Shown here piece by piece: positions 37,757 through 46,054 of a stretch of 50,826 bases of DNA (position 1 is its first letter; each line of letters starts with the position of its first letter). The stretch is taken from IMG/VR virus record IMGVR_UViG_3300025669_000046, positions 1 through 50,826 of that record; one strand, given 5' to 3'. A program made the position numbers and the translations under genes. The notes below the pieces were generated by a model that made no database searches, was not told where the DNA came from, and saw nothing but the letters and a program-made list of their open reading frames with translations. Origin of the DNA: a virus.

Positions 37757-39976
37757 ATGAGTTTGAAGTTTAATTTATCCGCGAGTAGCGTGTCGAAATA
37801 TAAGGAATCACAATTAGACTTTTATTATACATATATAGAAAAGTCTAAACCTGATACTCAAATTCTATCAGTTTATGGTAATGCTGGGAATATTGTTCAT
37901 TCTTCCTTAGAGAATTATATTACTTTATTAAAGAATAAGGATGTAACTAAGGGCTATGCAAAGACAGAAGTCGAGAAGTATTTTAGTACTCAATGGTTTG
38001 AAAAGAATATATCACAAATGCAGACGAAAAATAATAAACCCCTTGATATAAATAAATATTTTAATGGATTAAGGAATGCGTTTGTATATATAAATAAAAA
38101 TATTAATATAAGTAATAACTTAATTCCGGAACAGAAGTTCATTTTCCCAATAGTTAATACTAAAGATGCAGTTATAAATTTCAAGGGATTCATAGATCTT
38201 GTGGATGAAACTACTGATATAATTTACGACTGGAAGACAAACTCATCTATTCAGAACTTCAACCTACATGCTAGAATTTATTGCTATGCATATTGGAAAA
38301 TGTATAATAGAATTCCAAAGGCTATATATTATTATTGTAATGTAGATAAGCCAAAAATATATTATTTCACAAAAGATGAAGTTCTAGAAACTGAAACTGA
38401 ATTGAATGATCTATGCAAAGAAATCATAGGTAAAGGACATGACATTTCTAAGTACGATCTAGGTAACTATAATCATATATTCAATGTACATTTACAGAAG
38501 TGCAAAAGAGAGGCATTGAATAGACAGGACTCTGATGTGATACAATACAATATTGAAAAGAATAATATAATATTCAGAAATTTAAACAACAATTTAAAGA
38601 ATATAATTGATAAAAAATTTAGTTATTATATAAACGGTCATGAGTTTAGTGACTTATTTAAAAAGAGAATATGGGATGGCAAAACTCATTTATTTAGTAT
38701 AAAAAGTAACAAATTACCTATTGGTTTATTTACGATTTTCAAAAAATTACTTAATCAATATAATAAATATTCAGAAAGGGACTATAAATTAGAACTAAAG
38801 TATGATTTAAGAAATAAAGATATAATGTCTAATCAATTCGAGACTAAGTTTAAGGACAATAAAGATATAGAATTAAGATATTACCAAAATGATGCAATAA
38901 AAAGTGCGATAGAAAACAAGATAGGAATTATATATGGCGGAACTGGTTGTGGTAAGTCTATCATTTCAGCAGAGATTATTAAGAATATAAATAAAAGAAG
39001 TTTATATATTATAAATAGAATAGAACTTGTTGATCAAACTGCAGAGGTCTTTGAGGAATATTTAGGAATAGAAATTGGGAAAATGTCTGAGGGGAATCTG
39101 GATATAAATAAACAGGTCACAATCGCATCAATTCAAACGGTTAATAGCCTCTTAAAACAGAGCTCTGAGAATTCGAAATTACTAAAAAAGTATTTATACA
39201 ATACAAACATCTGTATTTTTGATGAATGCCAGAACGTGAAAGACGATGGGTGCTATAAATTGTTATCGAATAACTTAACTAATTGTGAGTATTTAATAGG
39301 CATGACAGGAAGTCCATTTAGGAACGATGAGCACACACTTAAAATGAAGGCATTAGTCGGTGATGTTATTTATAGTAAAACTACAAAAGATCTAGTATCC
39401 GAGAATTACTTAGTTCCGACTAAGGTTTATTTTTTAGAGTACGATACAATTTTTGATAGAAATTATCAAAGCTACTCTGACGCATACACAGATCTCATTG
39501 TAGGAAACATTGAGAGAAATAATTTAATTAAAGACATTGTAAGTAAGTTCGAGAATAAAAAGATCTTAATTATCACAAAATTAATAAAGCATGGAAAGTT
39601 ACTCGAAGAACTTATCCCAGATAGCTTTTTAATCACAAGCCAAACAAAAAAGGATATACGAAAGCAAAAGTTTAAGGACTTCAAGGACAATAAATTTAAT
39701 ATTCTTATCGGATCGGCTCAGATATTCTCGACCGGAATTGATATTCCCGATCTTGATATAATTCTAAACAGTAGTGGTCATCGTTCAGATGTTTTATCAA
39801 CTCAAATTATAGGACGAGTTATGCGTAAGTCTAAAAATAAAGAATTTGGATACTACATAGACTTTATAGACGACACGAGTGTATATTTCAGGCAAGCAAC
39901 TAAGCAACGAATTCAGATTCTAACAGAATTCGGGCACGAAATTTTAAAAATTAATGATATAAAGGACATACAATAA
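37757..39976 (+). CDS. Fusion of Cas4/RecB-like nuclease and UvsW/Rad25-like SF2 helicase
   Basis: 739 residues. Residues 1-215 match RecB-family PD-(D/E)XK nucleases: 'SASSVSKYKESQLDFYYTYI', 'GNAGNIVHSSLENYITLL', 'INFKGFIDLVDETTDIIYDW' with D147 and D158-W-K160, then 'HARIYCYAYWKMY'. No Cys cluster for an iron-sulfur site is evident. Residues 265-330 ('KKRIWDGKTHLF') resemble the N-terminal part of T4 UvsW. Residues 375-739 form an SF2 helicase: 'GIIYGGTGCGKSIISAEII' (K400), 'DECQ' (D489), 'GMTGSPFR', 'GSAQIFSTGIDIPDLD' and 'QIIGRVMRKSK'. Together they could process recombination or stalled-fork DNA. Fusion of the two activities in one chain is notable. Confidence 0.8.
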   Translation: MSLKFNLSASSVSKYKESQLDFYYTYIEKSKPDTQILSVYGNAGNIVHSSLENYITLLKNKDVTKGYAKTEVEKYFSTQWFEKNISQMQTKNNKPLDINKYFNGLRNAFVYINKNINISNNLIPEQKFIFPIVNTKDAVINFKGFIDLVDETTDIIYDWKTNSSIQNFNLHARIYCYAYWKMYNRIPKAIYYYCNVDKPKIYYFTKDEVLETETELNDLCKEIIGKGHDISKYDLGNYNHIFNVHLQKCKREALNRQDSDVIQYNIEKNNIIFRNLNNNLKNIIDKKFSYYINGHEFSDLFKKRIWDGKTHLFSIKSNKLPIGLFTIFKKLLNQYNKYSERDYKLELKYDLRNKDIMSNQFETKFKDNKDIELRYYQNDAIKSAIENKIGIIYGGTGCGKSIISAEIIKNINKRSLYIINRIELVDQTAEVFEEYLGIEIGKMSEGNLDINKQVTIASIQTVNSLLKQSSENSKLLKKYLYNTNICIFDECQNVKDDGCYKLLSNNLTNCEYLIGMTGSPFRNDEHTLKMKALVGDVIYSKTTKDLVSENYLVPTKVYFLEYDTIFDRNYQSYSDAYTDLIVGNIERNNLIKDIVSKFENKKILIITKLIKHGKLLEELIPDSFLITSQTKKDIRKQKFKDFKDNKFNILIGSAQIFSTGIDIPDLDIILNSSGHRSDVLSTQIIGRVMRKSKNKEFGYYIDFIDDTSVYFRQATKQRIQILTEFGHEILKINDIKDIQ

Positions 39977-40004
39977 ATACGTTTATAAATATTTTGGTAT
40001 ATAA
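39973..40004 (+). promoter_or_regulatory. Early-type archaeal promoter
   Basis: ATAAATACG-TTTATAAA-TATTTTGGTATATAA; TATA box at 39982-39989. The expected start near 40008-40012 lies before the methyltransferase ATG at 40026, so the clamp-loader-like N-terminus is transcribed. Confidence 0.7.
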
Positions 40005-40025
40005 ATATATAAAATGTGAATACAT

Positions 40026-41642
40026 ATGAATTTAAATTTGAATAACATTGCATGGTCAGAAAAATACAGACCGAAGAATGTCGATGCTGTGGTTTCGGAT
40101 AGTAAGCAGAAGATAAAGAAATACCTAGAGAACCCTGAGAGCATCGAGATAAATAAAATATATTGTATGGATTGTATTGATGGCATGAAGCAGCTAGAAG
40201 CTAATAGTGTAGACTCAATAGTAACTGATCCACCCTATGAATTAGGTTTCATGGGTAAGTCTTGGGATGGAACAGGAATTGCATTTAAACCAGAAGTTTG
40301 GAAACAAGCTCTACGAGTATTAAAACCAGGAGGACATCTTTTAGGTTTTGGTGGAACTAGGACTTATCACCGTATGGCCTGTGCAATTGAGGATGCTGGG
40401 TTTGAGATAAGAGACCAGATACAATGGATTTATTCTACTGGATTCCCTAAGTCACTGAATATTGGAAAAGCTATTGATAAAGTTAGTAAAAGATTAAATT
40501 TATTCACACCATTTGCTAGGTACTTAAAAGAGCAAAGACTAAAAAAAGGTTTTGTGATAACTGATGTTTCAAAGCATTTTATGAGCAAAACTGGGGGTGT
40601 GACTGGTTGTGTTAGTAATTGGGAATTAGGATATAGTACTCCAACTAAGACACAATTTATAATTCTAAAGCAATTATTAGACCTAGAAGATACTTTTGAT
40701 GACTTGATAAATAGGGTTGAAGCAGAAAGAAAAGTAATTGGAGAACAACATAGATCTGCTGGGAATGATGTAAATATACCATTTTCTGCTTGTCATACAA
40801 ATAAAAATAATGGTTGGTTTAATATTACAGCCCCATCCACAGACCAGGCTAAGAAGTATGATGGTTGGGGTACAAATTTAAAACCTGCCAATGAACCAAT
40901 TTGTGTAGCGAGGAAGCCTTTAGAGGAAAAGACTGTTGCTGCTAATGTTCTAAAATATGGTACTGGTGGTATTAACATCGATGACTGCAGGATTGGAACT
41001 GATGAAAATATAGAATTAGGCAGAAATAATAGAAAGGAATGTATTTCTAATTCATTTGGTCGAAAATTACTGGGTATAGATAGGAGTGGATTAAATCAAG
41101 GTCGTTTTCCTTCTAATGTGATTCTTGATGGTTCAGAAGAAGTTACTAATTTATTTCCTAATAGTAAATCAACTGGTAGTGATGGATCTAAATTTAATAA
41201 TTCTTGTTTTAAAGGATTAGAAAAAGATGTTATTAAAAAAGATGGACTTGGTTTTGGTGATGATGGTTCAGCTTCTCGTTTCTTTTACTGTGCAAAGGCA
41301 AGTAAGTCTGAGAGGAATAAAGGGCTTGAGGGATTTGATGATGTAAAAGGTGGTTCAATGGAAGGTGGAAATGATAAAAGAAATGGGTTAAATAAACCAC
41401 AATTGAAATTAACAAAAAATATTCATCCTACTATAAAACCAGTTAAGTTAATAGAATATTTAATCAGGCTTGTGACTCCAAAGGGTGGGGTTGTTTTAGA
41501 CCCTTTCATGGGTAGTGGCACGACTGGAATGGCTGCTAAGGCTCAGGGGTTCAATTACATTGGGTTTGACATGACTAAAGAATACTGTGAAATAGCAGAA
41601 GCCAGAATTAAGAGTGTAGATCACCAAATGAAATTATTTTAA
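40026..41642 (+). CDS. DNA methyltransferase fused to a clamp-loader (RFC-like) N-terminus
   Basis: 538 residues. Residues 9-40 read 'AWSEKYRPKNVDAVVSDSKQ' and 'KIKKYLENPES', the hallmark N-terminus of RFC/T4 gp44 clamp-loader small subunits ('WVEKYRPK-LDD-V'), yet no AAA+ domain follows. At about 44 a complete DNA methyltransferase begins: 'IYCMDCIDGMKQLEANSVDS', DPPY at 68-71 ('TDPPYELGFMGKSWDG'), and a C-terminal 'GVVLDPFMGSGTTGMAAKAQ'. The DPPY-before-FMGSGTT order is that of beta-class N6-adenine/N4-cytosine enzymes. A helix-turn-helix-like insertion lies at about 155-240 ('ARYLKEQRLKKGFVITDVSK', 'VSNWELGYSTPTKTQFIILK'). Probably modifies viral DNA against restriction. Confidence 0.8.
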   Translation: MNLNLNNIAWSEKYRPKNVDAVVSDSKQKIKKYLENPESIEINKIYCMDCIDGMKQLEANSVDSIVTDPPYELGFMGKSWDGTGIAFKPEVWKQALRVLKPGGHLLGFGGTRTYHRMACAIEDAGFEIRDQIQWIYSTGFPKSLNIGKAIDKVSKRLNLFTPFARYLKEQRLKKGFVITDVSKHFMSKTGGVTGCVSNWELGYSTPTKTQFIILKQLLDLEDTFDDLINRVEAERKVIGEQHRSAGNDVNIPFSACHTNKNNGWFNITAPSTDQAKKYDGWGTNLKPANEPICVARKPLEEKTVAANVLKYGTGGINIDDCRIGTDENIELGRNNRKECISNSFGRKLLGIDRSGLNQGRFPSNVILDGSEEVTNLFPNSKSTGSDGSKFNNSCFKGLEKDVIKKDGLGFGDDGSASRFFYCAKASKSERNKGLEGFDDVKGGSMEGGNDKRNGLNKPQLKLTKNIHPTIKPVKLIEYLIRLVTPKGGVVLDPFMGSGTTGMAAKAQGFNYIGFDMTKEYCEIAEARIKSVDHQMKLF

Positions 41643-41660
41643 TAAAATAGGGTATAAATT

Positions 41661-43403
41661 ATGAATTACATTAATGATTATTTAGGCTTAAATGAATTAA
41701 AGGTGTTTGCATTTGACACAGAGACGTACGGTCTAGAATTTGATACAATAAACCTAAAAGACATAAGCTTTAGTGATGGTACTAATTCATATTACTTCGA
41801 TAAGGATCATTTAGATATCGAAAAATTAAAGAATGTACTAATTAACGCGGATTTAATAATCGGGCATAATCTAATATTCGACTTGACTGTGATGTCTAAG
41901 TTCTTTGGTCGAAGCTTTTTATTCGAGATAAATAATGTACCACTATTTGATACCATGCTAGCACAATATATACTAAACGAAAATGCTAAGAAGGGATTAA
42001 AGCATCTAAGTGAGACTATTTTGGGATATAAAATGCAGACTTACGAGGAATCTGTTAATAGCCTGAATAAAGAAACTTGGATTAAGTATAGTCTAGAGGA
42101 TTCAATTCAGACATTTAAACTGTATAAATATTTTAAAAATAAAGTTAATAATAATAAAGTATTCAAGAGAGAATGTAAGGCTATACTCCCAATCGTGGAC
42201 ATGCAACTCGAGGGCTTTCTCGTGGACAAGACTAAATTTAAGGACATAAAAGAAAAAATGGAGAATAGACTCAAGGAAATTGAGGATGAGTTTATATCGG
42301 TTTTTAAGAAATATGGATTAAAACAAAATAGCCTGTTCGGTAGCATTATCCCGATAAACCTAAATTCACCAAAGCAGTTAAAGAAGTTTATTAATAACAA
42401 ATTAAAAATAAAAATTGAGGATACAAGTGTTAAGACACTAAAGAATTATAAAACGAAGCATAAGTTTTTTGAATTGTTATTGGATTATAGGCATATTTAT
42501 AAGTTATACAATAGCTATATTAAGCCTTTTGAAGAAAAACACATACAATCAGATGGTAAAATACACGCGAGTTTTAATCCAACTGGAACAGTAACCGGCA
42601 GATATTCAAGTTCTTCTCCAAATCTTCAACAAATCCCATCCTTTGACGAGTTTGGTATGAGGGAACTATTTATAGCAGATAAGGGTTATAAAATAGCTTG
42701 TTTGGACTATGCCGGACAAGAGATTAGGCTCGCAGCCATTATTTCTAATGATAGGAATATGAAAGATGCACTTTTGAATAATAAAGATATACATCTAATG
42801 ACTGCTAATAGTGTTTATAACTTAGGCATACCCTCTGAATGTCTAAAGACTAATCATAAAGATTACAAAATGTATAAAGATAAGTTCAATGCATACAGAA
42901 AAAAGGCGAAGATGGTGAACTTCGGTGTTCTCTATGGCGCAGGTGCGATGGGTGTTTCTAACCTCACAGGTGAGTCCGAGGATAAGGCACAGGAAATGAT
43001 TGATAATTTTTTTGAATTTTATACAGGAATAAAATTAAAAATTAATAAAAATTCTAATTATTTATATAAATATAATGAGGTTATAAATTTATTTGGTAGA
43101 CAAAGGAGATTTGAATTGATTGACAGTAAAGCAAAAAGACAATCATTCAATTTCTTAATTCAAGGTACAGCTGGGGATATGTTAAAGATAGACTTATATA
43201 GAGTTTGGAATGAAGTTGTATTAAAATATAAAGATAATATTAAATTAAAAGCTACAGTACATGATGAAATAATATTTATGATTAAAGAAAATATGATAGA
43301 CGAAATATTACCACAATTAGTTAATATCATGCAAGACTTTAAATTTGAAATCCCAATAATAGTAGATTATAATATAGGAAATAATTATGGTTCAGCTCAT
43401 TAA
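41661..43403 (+). CDS. Family A DNA polymerase with 3'-5' exonuclease
   Basis: 580 residues. Exonuclease motifs: 'VFAFDTETYGLEF' (D19, E21), 'LIIGHNLIFDLTVMSK' (N70, D74) and 'YSLEDSIQTF' (Y143, D147). Polymerase motifs: 'TGTVTGRYSSSSPNLQQIPS' (311-326), motif A 'ACLDYAGQEIRLAA' (D349), motif B 'RKKAKMVNFGVLYGAGAM' (R413, K417, Y425) and motif C 'ATVHDEIIFM' (H534, D535, E536). All catalytic residues are present, so it should be an active proofreading replicase; no 5' nuclease domain is present. AGGGT lies before the ATG. Archaeal cells lack family A polymerases, so this viral gene is notable next to archaeal-type replication proteins. Confidence 0.9.
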   Translation: MNYINDYLGLNELKVFAFDTETYGLEFDTINLKDISFSDGTNSYYFDKDHLDIEKLKNVLINADLIIGHNLIFDLTVMSKFFGRSFLFEINNVPLFDTMLAQYILNENAKKGLKHLSETILGYKMQTYEESVNSLNKETWIKYSLEDSIQTFKLYKYFKNKVNNNKVFKRECKAILPIVDMQLEGFLVDKTKFKDIKEKMENRLKEIEDEFISVFKKYGLKQNSLFGSIIPINLNSPKQLKKFINNKLKIKIEDTSVKTLKNYKTKHKFFELLLDYRHIYKLYNSYIKPFEEKHIQSDGKIHASFNPTGTVTGRYSSSSPNLQQIPSFDEFGMRELFIADKGYKIACLDYAGQEIRLAAIISNDRNMKDALLNNKDIHLMTANSVYNLGIPSECLKTNHKDYKMYKDKFNAYRKKAKMVNFGVLYGAGAMGVSNLTGESEDKAQEMIDNFFEFYTGIKLKINKNSNYLYKYNEVINLFGRQRRFELIDSKAKRQSFNFLIQGTAGDMLKIDLYRVWNEVVLKYKDNIKLKATVHDEIIFMIKENMIDEILPQLVNIMQDFKFEIPIIVDYNIGNNYGSAH

Positions 43404-43433
43404 AATATACAATAAATATATATATAAATATAC

Positions 43434-43470
43434 AAATAAATACCTTTATAAATATATTGGTATATATATT
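43434..43470 (+). promoter_or_regulatory. Early-type archaeal promoter
   Basis: AATAAATACC-TTTATAAA-TATATTGGTATATATA; TATA box at 43445-43452. Expected start about 43470-43480, just before the leader hairpin GCCT-GAAT-AGGC (43483-43494). Confidence 0.65.
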
Positions 43471-43516
43471 ATATATATAATAGCCTGAATAGGCAAAGGA
43501 GAAAATGTGAAAAAAT

Positions 43517-43870
43517 ATGGAAAAAAGTGTAAATACACAAAGTGTAAATACAAAAAATATAAATATACAGAATGTAAATATAAAAGAAAAATTAAAAATG
43601 TATTTTGATTTGTCTAATGACATAGAAACTTTAGACGAGCAAAGGAAAATTATTAAAGAAGACTTAGAAATTGTACTAACACAAAGTGGGGTTGATTCAT
43701 TATCTACTTCTTTAGGATCAATTAGTTATGTTCATAGAAATTATACATCAATTGATAAAATATTTATTGAATCAATTCTTACAATTGAACAAAAAGAAAA
43801 AGCATACACACAAAAAGAGTCTAAATTTATAAAAATTACTAAATCTAAAAAAGAGAGTGACCAGAAATGA
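43517..43870 (+). CDS. Unknown 117-residue protein; leader has a start-stop and an overlapping reading frame
   Basis: Translation begins MEKSVNTQSVNTKNINIQNV, a short (V/I)N(T/I) repeat, followed by a coiled-coil part ('YFDLSNDIETLDEQRKIIKE') and a Lys-rich end. The repeat comes from a 13-16 bp DNA repeat (about 43526-43590). Upstream, AAGGAG is followed by ATG-TGA (43505-43510), a minimal open frame, and by GTG at 43508 that opens a 33-codon overlapping frame rich in Cys-Lys-Tyr. The ATG at 43517 is chosen because its frame is long and its end overlaps the next gene (ATGA). Function unknown. Confidence 0.5.
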   Translation: MEKSVNTQSVNTKNINIQNVNIKEKLKMYFDLSNDIETLDEQRKIIKEDLEIVLTQSGVDSLSTSLGSISYVHRNYTSIDKIFIESILTIEQKEKAYTQKESKFIKITKSKKESDQK

Positions 43871-44139
43871 AGCTCGAGATTTCTATTTGCTTGAAAAAAG
43901 ACGAGTGTGACTTCTTCTATTTCGAGGATCAATTCGATACTGAGGTTGCTACAATTAAGGGATACAAGGACACCGATGACGCGGGGTTATATTTCTATAC
44001 ATTATTTGAGGTTGTAGACTCAATCTTTAACGAGAAAAGCACACTAAAATTAATAAATGATAAGTGCAGTTTCGAGATGGAACTCTCAGAGGCTGATGAA
44101 AAGATATACAAAGAATGCTTTGGAGATGATCTAGAATGA
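43867..44139 (+). CDS. Unknown acidic protein, 90 residues
   Basis: ATG overlaps the previous stop by 4 nt. Translation MKLEISICLKKDECDFFYFE, with 'DTDDAGLYFYTLFEVVDSIF' and an acidic end 'KIYKECFGDDLE'. Alpha/beta, no known motif. Its coupling to both neighbours (ATGA on either side) shows one operon. Function unknown. Confidence 0.55.
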   Translation: MKLEISICLKKDECDFFYFEDQFDTEVATIKGYKDTDDAGLYFYTLFEVVDSIFNEKSTLKLINDKCSFEMELSEADEKIYKECFGDDLE

Positions 44140-44324
44140 ATAAAGAATTAAAAAAACAATTTCAGGCAATATTTAATATTATAAACTCAAAGATTAAAAT
44201 ACAATCACAAATTGAGTTATGCAAGGATTCCTGGAAGGACTTTGAGAACACGAATTATTTTATAAACACAAGGGACATAAATTTAGTTGATTTATACAAT
44301 GAAGAATTCAAGAAAGTGAAATAG
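44136..44324 (+). CDS. Unknown small protein, 62 residues
   Basis: ATG overlaps the previous stop by 4 nt. Translation MNKELKKQFQAIFNIINSKI ... LYNEEFKKVK. Helical, basic at both ends, no motif recognised. Operon with the genes on either side. Confidence 0.5.
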   Translation: MNKELKKQFQAIFNIINSKIKIQSQIELCKDSWKDFENTNYFINTRDINLVDLYNEEFKKVK

Positions 44325-44326
44325 AT

Positions 44327-44770
44327 ATGAAAAAGCAAATTAAAAATATATGTAATAATTTAATTAGTATACATGAAAATCATTTTAGAAAAAATGATAA
44401 CTTAGAATTTATAGGATATAAATATGTCGATGGATTAACAAAAAAGAAGTTCCTAAAAAATTTCACAATAAAGACATTTATTGAAAGATTCTATACACTA
44501 TATTGGTTTAAATTAAATTATCACTATTTAATATTAAACAGAAATGATTTTCATATTACTCGAATTAAAGCATTGAAAAGTGTATTTAAGGAATGTACAA
44601 CAAATATTGATTATAAAAAGATATCTACAGAAGTTATTTATTATGAAGACAATGACTTTCAAGTATCAGTATTTCATTCAATGATAATTGATAATAAAAC
44701 ATATAGAATAGAATTATTATATCAACATAATGAATTGCTTTTTAGGGTTTGTTGTATGGATATAATTTAA
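44327..44770 (+). CDS. Unknown 147-residue protein
   Basis: Starts 2 nt after the previous stop. Translation MKKQIKNICNNLISIHENHF; notable segments are 'FIERFYTLYWFKLNYHYLIL' and 'YRIELLYQHNELLFRVCCMD'. The mix of aromatic and basic residues suggests a small alpha/beta nucleic-acid-associated protein, but I recognise no family. Very AT-rich. Confidence 0.5.
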   Translation: MKKQIKNICNNLISIHENHFRKNDNLEFIGYKYVDGLTKKKFLKNFTIKTFIERFYTLYWFKLNYHYLILNRNDFHITRIKALKSVFKECTTNIDYKKISTEVIYYEDNDFQVSVFHSMIIDNKTYRIELLYQHNELLFRVCCMDII

Positions 44771-44806
44771 TATATAAAAATAAAAGTATTAGAAAGTGAA
44801 ATAGGT

Positions 44807-46054
44807 ATGATTGATATAAATAGTATGATACAACAGGTATTACAAAGCGAGATTCTAAGTGGTGCATTATTTATTAGCGTTTTCATGGGATTAATATATT
44901 CATTAAAAGGATTACCCCTTAAATTCTGGAATTGGATAAAGAAATATATATATTATGAAGTTTATATATATGAAACTGATAATTTGTTTGTATATTTTGA
45001 GAAATTCTTAAATAAGAATTACAATAAAAAATATAGAAAAGTTGAGGCAGTTACAGAATTTAATAAATTAGACACAGATATAGGTTATGATAAAGCACCC
45101 GAATCAGACTCGAATATAAATAAAAAACAAAAAAAGAAAAATGTGTTTATGAAGCAATATCAAATGATATTCACAATTAAGTATAATAAAAAATATTATA
45201 TTATAAATAAAGGTCGTGAGAAATTCGAGAATACAAACAATTTAAAAAATGCGTACATGAATCATTATAACATAAAAACTTTATTTTATAATAAAAGGTA
45301 TATAAATAAGTTATTGAATGAGTTAGTCGAAAAGAATATTAAAAAAAAAGTGACAAACACAATTTATGCAAACAATTCTGATTATTGGATTAGAGCTTGT
45401 GAGAAGAATCTTAGGAGTCTAAAAACAGTTGTGTTAAACAATAAAATAAAGAATGAAGTTATTAATGCATTAAAGAAATTTAACTCGAATAAGTCATGGT
45501 ACAAAAAGCGTGGGATTCCTTATAAACTAGGAATACTATTGCATGGTCCACCAGGGAATGGAAAGACGTCATTGATTCAAGCAATAGCGAATGAATTTAA
45601 AAAAGACATTTATTATCTAAATCTAGGAAACACAAAGGACGATTATTTAGCTAGATTGTTTAGGTGCATTAATGAAAATAGTATAATTATAATTGAGGAC
45701 ATTGATGCATTATTCAAGTCAAAAAGAGAAATGAATAATAAGGATTTAACATTCAGTGGGTTTATTAATGTCCTAGATGGTCTGATGTCCTCAGAGAATG
45801 TAGTATCGATCTTCACAACAAATAAAAAATTGAGCTTAGACGAGGCTCTAATGCGACCAGGCAGGATCGATTTTAAGATTGAGATCCCGAATCCGACAAT
45901 TAATGAAATTAAAGAATATTATAAATTATTTTTTAATACAAATATTAAAATTAAAAAATTAATTAAGAATATTAGCATGGCAGAAGTACAGGATATATTC
46001 CTAAAAAATTTAGAAAATAAAGATAGAATAAATAAGTTATTAGAAGGAAAATGA
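44807..46054 (+). CDS. BCS1-like membrane-anchored AAA+ ATPase
   Basis: 415 residues. A single hydrophobic segment at about 17-33 ('LSGALFISVFMGLIYSL') is followed by a BCS1-type middle domain (about 45-225) and a AAA+ module: 'YKLGILLHGPPGNGKTSLIQ' (K253), Walker B 'SIIIIEDIDALF' (E297, D298), 'GFINVLDGLMSSENVVSIFT', sensor 'TTNKKLSLDEALMRPGRIDF' with the arginine-finger region, and 'KIEIPNPTINEIKEYYKLFF'. Mitochondrial BCS1 moves a folded protein across a membrane; homologues in prokaryotes and phages are mostly of unknown role. Here it could remodel membrane or virion proteins. The stop overlaps the next ATG. Confidence 0.8.
   Translation: MIDINSMIQQVLQSEILSGALFISVFMGLIYSLKGLPLKFWNWIKKYIYYEVYIYETDNLFVYFEKFLNKNYNKKYRKVEAVTEFNKLDTDIGYDKAPESDSNINKKQKKKNVFMKQYQMIFTIKYNKKYYIINKGREKFENTNNLKNAYMNHYNIKTLFYNKRYINKLLNELVEKNIKKKVTNTIYANNSDYWIRACEKNLRSLKTVVLNNKIKNEVINALKKFNSNKSWYKKRGIPYKLGILLHGPPGNGKTSLIQAIANEFKKDIYYLNLGNTKDDYLARLFRCINENSIIIIEDIDALFKSKREMNNKDLTFSGFINVLDGLMSSENVVSIFTTNKKLSLDEALMRPGRIDFKIEIPNPTINEIKEYYKLFFNTNIKIKKLIKNISMAEVQDIFLKNLENKDRINKLLEGK

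Noticed and set aside
37757-38400. CRISPR-associated Cas4
   Set aside because: The nuclease part lacks the Cys cluster typical of Cas4, is fused to a helicase and lies in a replication operon without cas1 or cas2.
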